This document shows, in pieces, positions 42,240 to 54,300 of a DNA stretch of 64,000 nt; the first letter of the stretch is position 1; the number at the start of each line of letters is the position of its first letter. A program made the position numbers and the translations under genes. Source of the stretch: Symsagittifera roscoffensis. Lineage: Eukaryota > Xenacoelomorpha > Acoela > Convolutidae. Location: NCBI RefSeq assembly GCF_963678635.1, contig NC_087071.1:12043088-12107087 (forward strand), written 5' to 3'. The notes below the pieces were generated by a model that worked only from the letters and a program-made list of their open reading frames with translations, did no database searches and was not told the origin of the DNA.

Positions 42240-43255
42240 TACTGGGGGTTTTTTTCATCGCCGCAGCCACAAAGAGGGACCGAAATCTGCGTCCACTGAT
42301 CAATTTCGTGAAAAAAGGGATTGGGAAGCTATCAAAGCTTCCTTTGGACAGTATTGGTTTAACCTTCGGAACAGGCTACATGTCCTAGAGGATTGTTTAC
42401 TCATAGACGAGAGAGTCGTCATTCCTACCAAACTGCGGCAGACAGTACTTGACAGTCTTCACTTGACACACCCGGGATCAGCGGTGTGTTGGGTTTGAGT
42501 CACCATGTCTGGTTCTCGCATATTCATCGATCAATTGTGCAAATGGCACAAAACTGCAAACACTGCACAGAGCAAGCTAAAAATTTAAAACCCATCTTAG
42601 GAAAGAAGATTTCATTCCAAATGGAACCAGTAGTCGAACCTATTGAGGAAGTTCAATTAGATTTCGCAGTGCCCCTTCCGGATGAATTAAATAGAGATGC
42701 ATACTTTCTAGTTGCAATAGATAAGTGGTCAAAGTTCCCATCAACAAAAATTGTATCAAATACAACAGCAAATATTGCAATCAAGTTCATGCAAAGATAC
42801 ATCTCTAACAACAGGGTGCCAAGAAGATTAAATTGCTATCAAGCGCAAACATTCAGAGCTAAAATTTTCAAATTTTTTGTCGGACATACAATATAAAATT
42901 AATATTCGCACCAGCAGATGATCACAGAGCTATAGGAGTGGTTAAAAGAATGATTCAGACAATTAAACGTAGGTTGGCTGTAATGAAAATAGACCAGTCA
43001 AATACACCATAAAAGTTAGCTTCAGATGTCGCAGAAATAATAAAAACATTAAGAATCACATCACACGATGTCACAAAAATTTCACATTCTGACGCGCATA
43101 TGGGCAGAAAACCAAATACCCCCACTTTCGAATATAGGCACAAATAGCTCACCAAACAATCTAATTTGGGAGAGCGCAATGTATGCATGTTTAAATCGAA
43201 AGAACGTTACGAAGCCACCTATACCAGCGGAACTTATGCATGACCTTCAGCGCTG
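42240..43255 (+). pseudogene. Integrase remnant of the LTR element
   Basis: The HHCC region (LLIDERVVIPTKLRQTVLDSL ... H and NCKHCTEQA) lies across a frameshift near 42,490. The core segment 42,486-42,896 has VQLDFAVPL (first Asp) and AIDKWSKFPST. The second Asp and Glu regions beyond 42,840 are decayed (NCYQAQTF where an Asp-containing turn is expected). A downstream frame to 43,255 looks like the integrase tail. Confidence 0.65.
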
Positions 43256-44592
43256 ATCGAAGGACGAAGTACAGATACAAAAGAAAGGATCACCACCTAA
43301 AGCCACACATAAATCACTAGCAAGGACGCTCACCAACACGCAATCACCGACCCAGCCAGAAACAGGTGCACAAACAAAACCCATAGAACTAGCTAAAAAA
43401 TAATAACTTAAGATACAAGGGAGTACAAAGAACAATAGACAAAACGAAAAAAAACAAGTGGCACGGAAAACTATTCGATTAGCAACAAAAGTCAAGAACC
43501 CAGAAACGTTTGAACAAAAATATAAGACCATAAATGGAAAAATCCTAACCTACACACCACACACTGCTTGAGTACAAATTTTTGGAAAACAACCGAGGTT
43601 ACTAAGAAACAGCGGAACAGGATTTGTCCCTAACCCTTTAATATACGGACCATGCAGAATTTCTCGACTAAGCGATTATGTTGCTTATAAATCCGCACGG
43701 AGAATCGGGCCATGCCTACATTTTTTAGACATAGAAAGTCCAAAGACTCCACAACATCCAATGTTCAAGGAGGACACTAGAACTGGGCTACCGATCAAAC
43801 TAACAGAACAGGAGAAGGCAGCACAGAGCAGAAGCCGAAGCAGCCCCACATAAAGAAAGGCAAACAACAAAGCGACAGGAAACAGGACTGGAGAAAAACC
43901 AGTAATAAAACTACAGACGCCACGAGGGATGAGCCTCCAAACTAAGATCGAACAGGAAAAGAACAAAAAGCCCAGAAAAGGATAATGATTCGTCGTCAAG
44001 ATCGGAGGAGCTCATCTCACAGACACCAAAACGACAAAACCAAAAGCACACACCACCTGCAACCGCAACAAGAATGATCGACTAGAAACAGACAGGCGAC
44101 ACTAGCAATATCACAAGGTAACCCCATCCCAATCAGCACAATACAGATCGCGAGTGCAACCGGGAAAAAGCAATTTGAAATCGATTCGCCACCAAAAAAA
44201 TCAACGCAAGACTTCCCAAGGAGATTGATCCAGGAGATTGGTTTTTTTGAAAAAAAAAATACAAGGCTTGTGTACAATTTATAGAGGCTATTAGCCCAAA
44301 ACACAAACCGACCACCACAAATAACAGAATCGACCTAACATCCCCAACAGAAGCAGAAGACGAAACGATGGAAAACAACGTATTATTCGTAAACACGAAG
44401 GACACAGAAGTGAAAAAACGAGAAGACAAATATCCACAAAACAACGAAGAGCACGTTAAAATGCACGAAAACATCGACAACAATACCGTGGAAACCGGAG
44501 AATAAAAATGAAGAGACAGGACAAACAGTCCTCCCAAGGGAACTAAAAACTCAAACAGTAAAACTCTACGAAATTTTCCCGAGGAGGGGGAA
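43256..44592 (+). other. 3' internal region of the LTR element, no clear gene
   Basis: A-rich, Lys/Thr/Asn-rich in all plus-strand frames, with many stops. A third open frame or a long untranslated region is possible. The polypurine tract ends it at 44,592. Confidence 0.4.
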
Positions 44593-44854
44593 TGTCATCC
44601 GGCATGGATAGATAAAACTCCGCATAAAACTTATTATGTAAGTTTTGATATTATGTAACGTTAATGTGTACTGGTCGATTGACCCTGATACCGAGGACGA
44701 GGACGGCGGTTAGAGTGAACTACGGTTCAGAAAGAGAATTAACGTTAACATTAAATAGTTGTCTTTAACTTCGCTCTCTCAAGAGCCCGACATTATCTAT
44801 CCATACGGATTTAGGAATTAGCAAATCATACCTTGAGGACTTAGCGGTATGACA
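44593..44854 (+). repeat. 3' LTR (262 bp)
   Basis: Starts TGTCATCCGGCATGGATAG right after the polypurine tract and ends GCGGTATGACA, followed by CTGAT, the target duplication. Confidence 0.92.
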
Positions 44855-45682
44855 CTGATCATAAATCAACGAGGAAAACTGAAAAAGCATGCAGCTGATA
44901 CAATTCAAATTTAAGTTACAAATACAAAAAGAGTTTAAAAAAATGATAGCCTGCAAACATTTGCAACGAAGATAGATAGAAACAAACTCACAACTAACAA
45001 GGTTGAAATCAAATTATTGGCCTACGCAGCAGCTCCATTTGGAGTGAGAACAAGGCCAGCGGCAGCGGTACACCCGATTCAATACTTTTGAGAGTTAAAG
45101 GTTTTACTTGGTTTTATAGATCATAAACTAAACATCAAAACCCATTATAAAGCAAACACATTAAAATAAAAAATAAATGTAAAACGAAATGCTCATTAAT
45201 TTAAGAATGATGACTCGCATTTTGAAAAAATCATGTAGAATGGGTCGTACAATGTGTAATTGTATTATAGAGAACAAGTTGCAAGAGTGTTTTTTTTTCT
45301 GGACTATTTAGAATTTTTGTCATTTAACGGTTCTGTTCAAAATCGAAGCTATCGGAATATTTAAAATTAGAAACTAATTGAAGAAATTACTGTTTGTATA
45401 GGTCTATTTCAGGTACCAAAGCGCCGCATTTTGCTAAAAACTGTTTTTAAACACCAAAAATGGGGCATCTAGAGCCCTCTAAGATATGCTATGAGTTTCA
45501 TATTAAAGCTTGCTAAGTGCCTAGAGAAAACTAGTGACGTAATTTTATCACAAGGGGATGGGAATTGTTGGTTTGTTCATTATGACATGAATTTGCGTCA
45601 AATTCTTTGTCATAACCAAAACAAATGGAAGGATTAAACTTTTGCTTTGGTATGACAAAAATTGTTTTGTTCATGATTTTTG

Positions 45683-46170
45683 GTTCCGACTTCCAGGAAC
45701 AAAAGTAGCAGATTATTTGTGCTCGTGGTGTTTTTTTCTTCAGACAAATTTCGACTTTTTAATTTACTATAATTGACATTTTTTTCTAATAACTTTCAAA
45801 AACAAATTAGTGTCCTGGGCTTAAACTTAAACATTCATATATTTCACCTGTGATCTTTTTTTGTAAAGTTATGGGGATTGAAATAATATCATTTTGGCTA
45901 ATTTGGGACAATTCAGGCCCGATATATCTTGCGCTATTAACGCATAAGAGGAGATTTAATTTGTCTTTAAAATGGTTCAAAATTGGTTGAAGCAAGTTTA
46001 TTAGCCATAACTTATTTGTTACTAGTGTTTTCTACTTTATATGGTGTGCGGGGGATAGTTTCACAAAAAAATCTTAATTTGAAAAAAAAAAACTTTTTTT
46101 ATTTTTTTTTTCATGTTATTTCTGCTCGGTAGAGCTTAAGAGGCGGTGAAAATATTTAGGACTTCGAAAT
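45683..46170 (-). repeat. Interspersed repeat family R1, inverted copy
   Basis: Reverse-complement relative of the copies at 47.5, 48.0, 53.4, 62.8 and 63.1 kb. Shared landmarks: the GTTCCGAC-type end, ...GACAAATTTCGACTTTTTAATT..., and the CCCCCGCACACCATATAAAG region. Confidence 0.75.
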
Positions 46171-46570
46171 TGATCGAAGCAAAAAACAGGCATTCAGAGA
46201 ACCGGTTCTCAAATAATTTACCACAAGTTTTCTACTTCATGATCAAGCAAAAAATCATTTCCACCGGTCTTCAAATGGTTTTTTGTTCCAATGTTGGTCA
46301 CAATGATTGAGTTTCAGAAACGTAAGGACGAGAGTTTCAAAATAAGGTAACCAAATATTTCCCTTTTGATACAAGTTTTGTATGAAAAGGGAAAAATTCG
46401 GTTACTTTTGTCAGAAATCTTCTTCCGTTCAAAATTATATGCTTCTGAAATCAATCATTGTCAAATACGGAATTTCAAACGCACGCTGTGTGAAAAGTAT
46501 TTTGTATAAAATAAGACTTTTAATTTATTCCATCAAAATATTTCAATAGAAGTTTTGAGAATAGCAAAAA

Positions 46571-49500
46571 ATGGCGACTGAAGAGTCTATGGTAGTGACA
46601 GCAAGACAACAGGAGCTAATTATTGAGGACTTGCAAACTTTGACGTCAAATTACAACGAATTCCTTGAAGATGTTTTGGAACAGTGAGTATTAAATGAAA
46701 AAAAAGTTACAAAAATTTACAAATCAATTTCTTATATACGTATTTTTTTGCAAAACAAAAGAAATGAGAGACAAAAAACAAGTCAATCGAAATGTATTTT
46801 TTGAAAATTTGGTTCACTTTTAAAACTCCGGAGAAAAAATCTTGGTTTGATTTCATCATTAATCCGTGACATGAACTTTCCAACTTTCAAAGAAAGTACC
46901 GGGACAGTAAAGCTCTAGGTTATTTTTCTTAAAACTAATTGTGTTTTTTATATTATCTTTTTTTTGGTTGAACTTTAGGAATCAACAAAAAAATTGGTAC
47001 CTTGAAGTCAAAAAACTTTTTGCCAGTGGCAACTAATTGTAATGGTATGGCTATTTGAAATTTTTCAAGTTTTTCCATTAGCTATAAGTAATCCGCGATT
47101 TGATTTCCTGTTTTCCGTTAATGCTTCATCAAAGCGGTTCCAAAGGGAGATGAATCAAAGTATTTACTTCGTATAAGGCAGTATTAGAAGAATTCAATTG
47201 TATATTTTTGCATCTGTCATTTGGCCTTCCGTGTAGGAAAAATAAAAATGTGCAAGATTGCTTAGCTCTTTTCCAGTTTCCCCCCCCCCCCCCTCTTTCA
47301 AATTCAACTTTGAAAAGCTTATTTAACTTTGTCATAATGCAATGAAATTTGGCGTGGTGAACAAATCAACAACTGTGAACAGATTTGTTCTTCATACTTT
47401 ACAGCGTAACATCACGCATTTAGCCGTAATAACACGTAAAACAAACATAAAACTCGGTATTTTGCAAGGTGGGGGGACTGGAAAAGAGCCGATTGCTTGT
47501 ATCAGGGCGAAGCTCTGAATATTTCGACTGCCTTTTAAGGTCTATCGAGCATTAATAACCTGAAAAAAGTATATGTAATAAAACATGATCTTTTTTAATT
47601 TGATCTTCTTTGTGAAAACTATCATCCGACACGCCATATAAAGTTCGAAGTGACAGATTTCACTCATTATGGCAAATGAGCTTGCTTCAACCAATTTGGA
47701 ACGATTTTTAAGATGGATTGAATCCCAGCTTACGCGAAATATATCTCGCGTTAATAATCCCAAATTGGCCAGAATGGCAATCTTTACACCCCCATAACTT
47801 TACGAAAAACAATCACAGATGAAATATCTTTTTAAATTTGAGTTCAAGACAAAAATTTTTGTCAGATGATAAAAAAGCTCCATCGAAAATAGCTAATTAA
47901 AAAGTCGATATTTGTCTGAAGAAAAAAACCACCCCGAGCACGAATATTCCGTTGTTTTTGTTATCAAAAGTCGGAAGAGCAAGACTGGCCGTATCAATGC
48001 GAAGTGCTGAAAGTTCCGACTGCGTTTTACGCTCTATGAAGTAGTGTTCACTCGAAAAATTGATGAATAATATTGATCAAAAAATATGTATCAAAAATAT
48101 CTTTGAGAATTTTAAAAAGTGTTTGAGATTTTGTATCATCCCACCATATGAAATTCAAAGTGGTTAATTTAGCTCCTAGTAACCTGGCAGTATGACAAAT
48201 AGCCTGCTTCAATCAATTTGGAACGAGTTCTAAGACGGATTAAATCGCCGCTTACGCGTTTACAGCCCGAAATAAATCACAATTTAATTGTCCAATTTTG
48301 GCCAAAATCGGAATGTTTAAGATCCCATAATGTTAAGAAAAATGATTGCAGGAGAAATATCCTTTTAAATTTGAGCTCAAGGCAATAATATCTTTCAGCT
48401 GATGTAACAAAAATTCCGTCTAAAATGGCTAATTAAAAAGTCGAAATTTGTCTGAAGAAAAAAAAACCACCCGAGCACAAAGATTCGGTCATTTGTTTCG
48501 AAAGACGGAACAATGATAAAAATAAAAACTCAGTTGCTTAAGTTTTTTCCTTTTTTTCAATAACTTTTTTCACCAACAGTTTCACCTGCTTTGAAATTCA
48601 TGGATAGTTGGAACATTCATCATTTTGCCCCAATTCAACGGGATTTTGTTGTGTTTAGGTTCATGAACGAAAACGATGAAGTTCCCAAAATATTTTCATG
48701 GGCCGACAGCAACAAAAACGGAACGGAGCAGCGAAGTCACCCGCGGTTCAAGAATCACGCAAAGGCCATTGGAGTAGCCTTGAGAGACTGTTTGGGAGAC
48801 TTGAACGCAATTAAGAAACACGAGGAGAGGTTGAATTTTTTGGGGGCTACTCATAACAAGAAAAAAGTGCAGTATCATTTTTATGAGGTCAGTTTTCTTT
48901 ATAATTTTAGGTTTTTGTGCTGAAATTTAAAGAATCTGCCTGCCTTTTTGTAATTTTTGTTTTTTCAAACAATCGTAAACGTTTAGATTGTTTATTTTCA
49001 AAATTAAACTAGACCCAATTTATCACCTTTATGAGGTCATTTAAAAAATATATTTTAGGTGTTTAATGCTGAAATGTGAGAAAAGTGTGTTTTTTTTTCA
49101 CGATTTTATGTTTTTATGCTGAAATGTGGTTCAAAAATGAGCAATTTTAGTTAATTAATTTCCATTAAAACTGGTTGACCTAAAAGAATATTGCCAACAA
49201 CTTGGCATTAACCAGATCAACAGTAGAGTTCGCGCAGGTATGGAGGTTCCATTCCTTTTTCATTACCGAGTTTTACTTGAATAACTTTTAATTCACAATG
49301 TACAGGACACAAGAAGCATTAAAAACGAATGATTAGGCTATTCTATGCAAACTTCGTTTTCATAATCTTGTATCAAAAACCTCGATATATCAAAACCTCA
49401 ATATATCATATATCATTGAATCTATAGGCAATTTATTTAGAAAAAAATATTTGATGGCTTTTTGGTAAATCATTGTGATCTACTCATATTTACAAAAGCG

Positions 49501-49911
49501 GCCACTGAGTTCAAGTACTAGAAGTTTAGAGAACCTACCTGCCAGGAAAAGACCAAAACTATGGTCCGACCTTTTTTCGTCCGTTTACAAAAAATTTATC
49601 CTCCAAGAAGACAAATTGTTCATATATGTATCTTTCTTGCCTTTATGAGCTGAAAATATTGATTCAATCTAAAACAACAACAAAAACAATCACAATGAGC
49701 CTTAAATTACCAATCTCTGCATAGAGAACCAAATAGTGACTGCCAATCATTTCTTATGTTTCAGAAGCTGGGTGGTTGCATTGTGAATCAAGTTCAGAAA
49801 CGGATAAGCGACAAATGGGACGAAGAGAGAAAACAAGCATGGGAGAAGGCGTATGAAATCATCACCTTCTTTATGATTGTGCGGTTCTGGATGGGAAACT
49901 TTGGATCATAG
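46571..49911 (+). CDS. Globin, three exons (46,571-46,683; 48,659-48,887; 49,765-49,911)
   Basis: Joining the exons gives 162 residues, a usual globin length. Donors are ACA|GTGAGT and GAG|GTCAGT; acceptors TTGTGTTTAG| and TATGTTTCAG|. Intron 1 is phase 2 and intron 2 phase 0, at positions matching the ancestral globin introns B12.2 and G7.0. Key residues: Phe50 (CD1, in VPKIF), His71 (distal E7, in KNHAKAIG), His103 (proximal F8, in LGATHNKKKV); E7-F8 spacing is 32 as in neuroglobin-like proteins. The H-helix WDEERKQAWEKAYEIITFF is typical, followed by a 10-residue tail. No signal peptide is seen, so a cytosolic heme protein that binds oxygen or another gas, or acts in sensing or redox, is expected. 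The start ATG follows AAAAA and precedes helix A. Confidence 0.9.
47494..47980 (+). repeat. Repeat family R1 copy, in globin intron 1
   Basis: Begins CTTGTATCAGGGCGAAGCTCTGAA and ends TCAAAAGTCGGAAGAGC; head-to-tail with the next copy. Confidence 0.75.
47981..48512 (+). repeat. Repeat family R1 copy, in globin intron 1
   Basis: Begins AAGACTGGCCGTATCAATGCG...GTTCCGACTGCG and ends TCGAAAGACGGAACAA. Together the two copies fill about half of the 1975-bp intron. Confidence 0.75.
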
Positions 49912-51102
49912 TTGGATTGAAAAAGAAACCTGATTATCCAGAAATTGGTAGATTGGTCCCAAACTAACTGAAAAAACCAGCTGTCAACAATTTTAAATAA
50001 AATCAGCAAAATTTCCATGAAAAGCTTGTTAAAAAGTTACCTCATGTTAACCTATATTAGCCATCAATATTCACATTAAATAAGTTTTCAGCAGCAAACT
50101 CTCATCGCAGATACTGTTAAATTTGAAAAGCTGCTCAAGTTCATTAATTATTTTTTATTTGATCACAACTATGCACTTGGGGTAAGTTGACATAAAATAA
50201 AAATAAAAGAAGTGTAAAGATCGTGCTTTATTGAAAAAATTATTTATTCTGTAATTTATTAGTGCTCCTTATAGTTAGTTATAAATGTTATTCCAAACTA
50301 TTCAATGATGCAACTGAGACTAGTTATGATATGGCTCTTGGAAACAAGTTATTGACTGGAGTCTTTTCATTTCACAGATTCCAATAATCAGCTAATTTTT
50401 CAGAAAAAATGGCAGATAATTTCCGGTTTTTTAGTGTCCAGCAAAAATTGATTTTTAAACTAAAAAATTCTGACAAAATTTGGTTATTGTATGGCACACA
50501 TTTAAGTCATGAGCTCAATATTCCTTTAGTTTTTAACCGTTCGTTTTTTCGATTTTTTTTCATTTTGGTATCATTATTGCACGTGAACCTATCAGATGTC
50601 TGATAAAGTGTATATCGTACTGGTGAACTAATTTAGTTCAAAGAAATTTTAGATGAAACGGTGCATGCTAATGAACCCAACTTTTGCGTTACCTGGCAGT
50701 AAATTATCCTTTTGAACTTGTCGTTGCCTGCATGTGTCCAAAAAACTAAGAAAAATGTTAGTTTAAAAAAAGTTTTCTATTTTTCTGATCAACAAAAAAT
50801 TTGTTATGGCTTGCTTTGCCTTACTAAAAATGTGTTCATATTAGATTTTATGTATTCAATTTTTTTGCTATAAGTATTTCTAGCTACTCATCGGTATAAA
50901 TATCCTACTGATTGCAGAATTACTTTTTGAGAAAAAAAACCTTAATATTGCTCTTTATTGATCTATATTAAAAGCATTAAGAATGTTCAGAAAATATAAC
51001 CTTTGAACTGAATTTTTTTCCTTAAATGAGACTTTAATTTCAGTAACGTGTTTTAATAGTTCCTTCATGTTCAGTTTGAAAAGTTTTCTGTCAAAATTTT
51101 AA
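49912..51102. other. No gene seen
   Basis: AT-rich sequence downstream of the globin stop. A polyadenylation-like AATAAA is at about 49,996. No other feature. Confidence 0.4.
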
Positions 51103-51179
51103 CTAAGATCTGCAAGTTTTTGTGCTTTTTGCCAAGTCAATTTCTGAGAAATCAAAACGTCCAGAATTCCCGCATCGAA

Positions 51180-51560
51180 GTTTAGTCGTAAGTAATCGAT
51201 TATAATGGATTATTATGATGATATTTTCACAATTATAATTGATTATAATTACCAAAATTAGGTCCTTAAAGGGTTTATAATCGATTATAATCGTTATATT
51301 TTCCAAGAGATTATAATCTATTATAATCAATTATAATTGATTCTAGTTCCAATAGAAAATCTCTTATAATCGATTATAATTGTGATAATTTCCAAGAGAT
51401 TATAATCTCTTATAATCCATTATAATTGATTCTAGTTCCAACAGAAAATCTCTTATAATCGATTATAATTGTGATAATTTCCAAGAGATTATAATCTCTT
51501 ATAATCCATTATAATTGATTATAGTTCCAACAGAAAACCTCTTATAGGGCGTTATAATTC
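51180..51560. repeat. Array of ATAATCGATTAT palindromes with 89-bp tandem period
   Basis: CCAAGAGATTATAATCT starts near 51,303, 51,392 and 51,481, an 89-bp period repeated about three times. Each unit carries TTATAATCGATTATAA-like palindromes and TTATAATCCATTATAATTGAT words. The same 16-bp palindrome occurs at 3117-3132 and 3704-3719. A short outlier cluster lies at 51,740-51,830. Confidence 0.85.
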
Positions 51561-51834
51561 CTAATTTTTTCAAAAAAAAGTTGGTGAAAAAATTAATTAT
51601 AAGAAAATTAATAAACAAAGAAAATAATGATAGAATATTCAATATGAACAAAATTAAAACGAGTTGAAGGATTTTGTGAATATTGTGGATTATTCTTGGA
51701 GGGGTGCCCTGGATGTAGAATAATTTAATACAGATTTCAAGAGATTATAATCGATTAACAATTGATTATAATAGATTTTTTTGAATTTTCACTAAGACAG
51801 CTACTAAAATCATACTATAATCGATTGTTATCTC

Positions 51835-52056
51835 TTGAAACTGGGTGCGGGTTGTCATGTATTGGTTTTGGGTTCAGCGGAGATTGTAAGACAAAAGCAA
51901 TGCCCAGAAGAAAGTGAGCATCTATCAGCTTTGTTAAAAGAGATTTCGATGTGCCATTGGTTTACTTATGCTCAAGTAAGGCCAAGTAATCATTTATGTA
52001 GTCTTTATGCACACCAGGCAATTGACAATGCAGAAAGTTTCTCGATAGTTTTGTGA
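51835..52056 (+). other. Coding-like open stretch, unrecognised exon candidate
   Basis: A 73-codon plus-strand frame with no low complexity (EESEHLSALLKEISMCHWF, YAQVRPSNHLCSLYAHQ) and higher GC than its surroundings, ending TGA. It has no ATG of its own near the start. It could be a terminal exon or a relic of a processed gene. No family recognised. Confidence 0.25.
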
Positions 52057-53356
52057 CCGCTTTTTATGTGCTAAATCATGAAAAGATTATGCAATTAAAA
52101 TAGTAAAACTGTTAGATTTTCTAGCTTCAGAAGCCTCACCCAAAGTCCAATTAGTCAAGCTTAAGATAACAATAAGTATTTTCTTAAGCTTGACTAATCG
52201 TGCACTTAGATTGATAGCCGGAAAAAAGTAAGGAAAATCTAATGTTTTTCTTTAAGGCTGATTGTTTGTATTCACTGAATAAAAACTTCATTTGGAAATA
52301 TTGCAAGAAAAGCAACAGCACCTGTATATTTTTGAAAAAAAAAGAAGAACAATAAGAGTGTAGTCATGTGTTTGAGTCATGTTTTTGTTCTTCGTTAAGT
52401 TTTTTAGTGTAGACAATGTTTTACAAAGACTGACGAAGATTTTAAAATGCCTTTAAAAACAATTTTTGGTGGCATCCCTCAGCCAATCAAAATTGAGTAA
52501 TAAAAATCTCAAAGTAAATCGCGAAAATCTCTAAGTAAATCTAGGCCATTCGTGTTGATATTGACCAATTAGATAATAAGCAGATGAGTTTTCGAGACTG
52601 AAAATTTCTTATGAATTCGAAATATCAAGTATAGATATTTATCTGAATAATATCGCGGTTGTAACACAAAATTCGTAATTTTTTGGTTAATTTCTACTGA
52701 TTTAATACATTTTCTGTTAATATTGAATTTGATTTTGTGCGAAAGGCATTTAGCTAATAGGAACGTTTAGCAATTTTGATTGGTTGAATTTTTTCGAGCA
52801 TTCGGTCCCTCAAGCCTGAGAACCCTCCCCACAATTTTTAGCAACGGCTCAAAAATGCATGTGGAACATTTTTCTTACGTAACCTTAATTCCAATTTTTT
52901 GATATCTCCCTCATTGTAATATTGTGCTTTCAAATCTTCGTAGGCAATTATTGATTAAATTAATCAATCATTTATTTTTTGTTGTATTGATCTAGAAACT
53001 AATTGAGCCACTCTGATTAACAATCTATTTGAAAAAAAACATACAACAGCCATAAAATGTCTCCAGTTTCACAAAAATTAAACTTACTTTAGGTTCAACA
53101 ATTTAAGATAGCACACAAAATTGTAATAAAACAATGAATACACACGCAACCATTTTGGCTTTTAAAAAAACAGTCGAAAGGCCTACAAGTTAAGATTGCT
53201 CTCAATGAATTTTTCTCAAAATATTTATGAAATATTCGTGAAATAATATATCTAAAATTTATATTCACCATATTTTAAGTAAATCAATTTGTATGTTTAA
53301 TTCCGCTTAAAGTTTTACTAAAACTGTAAAAAGAAAATTCATTGTGAAAACTCAAC
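52057..53356. other. No gene seen; one strong hairpin
   Basis: AT-rich. A perfect 17-bp inverted repeat with 16-nt spacing lies at 52,150-52,198 (ATTAGTCAAGCTTAAGA and its complement). Otherwise nothing. Confidence 0.5.
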
Positions 53357-53884
53357 AAGACTGCTCGTATCAGGGCGAAACTCGAGGTTTATGGAGCAGT
53401 AATAACATTAACAATTACCGCAATACCTAATATCATTAACAAATTAAGTATACGCCATATAAATTACAAAAGGATAAATTTCGCTCCTTTTAACATATCA
53501 ATTATCTCAAGTAAGCTTCTTTCAACCAATTTGGAACAATTTCTAGACGGATTAAATTTCCGCTTATACCTTAAAAGCGCGAAGTATATCGCGCGTTAAT
53601 TGTTCCGAAATGGCAATCTTTAAACCACCAGATGGCAACCTTAAAGATGGCAATCTTTAAACCACCAGAGGGCCGAAATGGCAATCTTTAAACCACCATA
53701 ACTTTACAAAAATTGATCACAGGTGAAATATCTTTTCAATTTTAAGCTCAGAACAACAATACCTTTTTAATGATATAAAAAACTCCGTCAGAAATGGCTA
53801 ATTGAAAAATCGAAATTTGTCTGAAGAAAAAACCCACCCCGAGCACAAATACTCCGTTACTTTTGTATCGAATGTCGGAACAAC
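53357..53884 (+). repeat. Repeat family R1 copy
   Basis: Begins AACAAGACTGCTCGTATCAGG and ends TCGAATGTCGGAACAACA. It contains a short internal triplication of GGCAATCTTTAAACCACCA. Confidence 0.8.
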
Positions 53885-54170
53885 AAGTTATTAATACAGT
53901 AAATGCAGTTAAATTAACTCATACAGAATTAAAACGCAGGAAAAATAACAGATCAATTGATGGATAACCGTTTTTGCAAACAATTTCAATGATTGAAACT
54001 CTTTTTCTTCTAATTGGAAGGTCAACAATCCCAAGTGTTTTTGAAACACCCAATTCATTGAAACACCGTATTTTTAGGTATAACTGAACGAGCCCTAGCT
54101 AAGACAATAGCTTTTTGGTTTTATCGAATGATCGTCTCGTTTTTACATGCAAATCAAAAAGGTGCGTTCA

Positions 54171-54300
54171 ACGGTGCCGAAGTAAAACAGTGTCGAAACT
54201 GAAAAAGTGTCCAACAGTGCCAAAAAAATAATGATTTTTGACTTTGTTGGACGTTATTTAGATTCTGTTGTGTTTCGGCACTGTTGTACTTTCGCACTGT
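54171..54300. repeat. 130-bp foldback element
   Basis: Arms 54,171-54,201 and 54,270-54,300 are 31-bp inverted repeats with about seven mismatches (ACGGTGCCGAAGTAAAACAG against CTGTTGTACTTTCGCACTGT). Probably a short miniature inverted-repeat element. Confidence 0.65.

Larger units (their letters stand above)
39431..44854 (+). mobile_element. LTR retrotransposon with both LTRs, 5.4 kb, Ty3-like, coding part degraded
   Basis: The LTRs 39,431-39,695 and 44,593-44,854 both begin TGTCATCCGGCATG and end GCGGTATGACA (TGTCAT/ATGACA inverted ends). The 5-bp direct repeat CTGAT flanks the element on both sides. A polypurine tract CCGAGGAGGGGGAA precedes the 3' LTR. The order gag zinc knuckle, RNase H, integrase is that of Ty3/Gypsy elements. 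Reverse transcriptase is not found between zinc knuckle and RNase H, so the element is an internally deleted, non-autonomous copy. Confidence 0.92.

Noticed and set aside
43247-44537. Long minus-strand hydrophobic frames (apparent multi-pass membrane proteins)
   Set aside because: They are the antisense of A-rich plus-strand retroelement sequence; complementing Lys/Thr-rich codons gives Phe/Leu/Cys-rich nonsense.
48591-48658. Extension of the globin middle exon upstream (…NIHHFAPIQRDFVVF)
   Set aside because: This part is open but belongs to intron 1: only the acceptor at 48,657-48,658 keeps the frame with exon 1 and restores helix B at the classical intron position.
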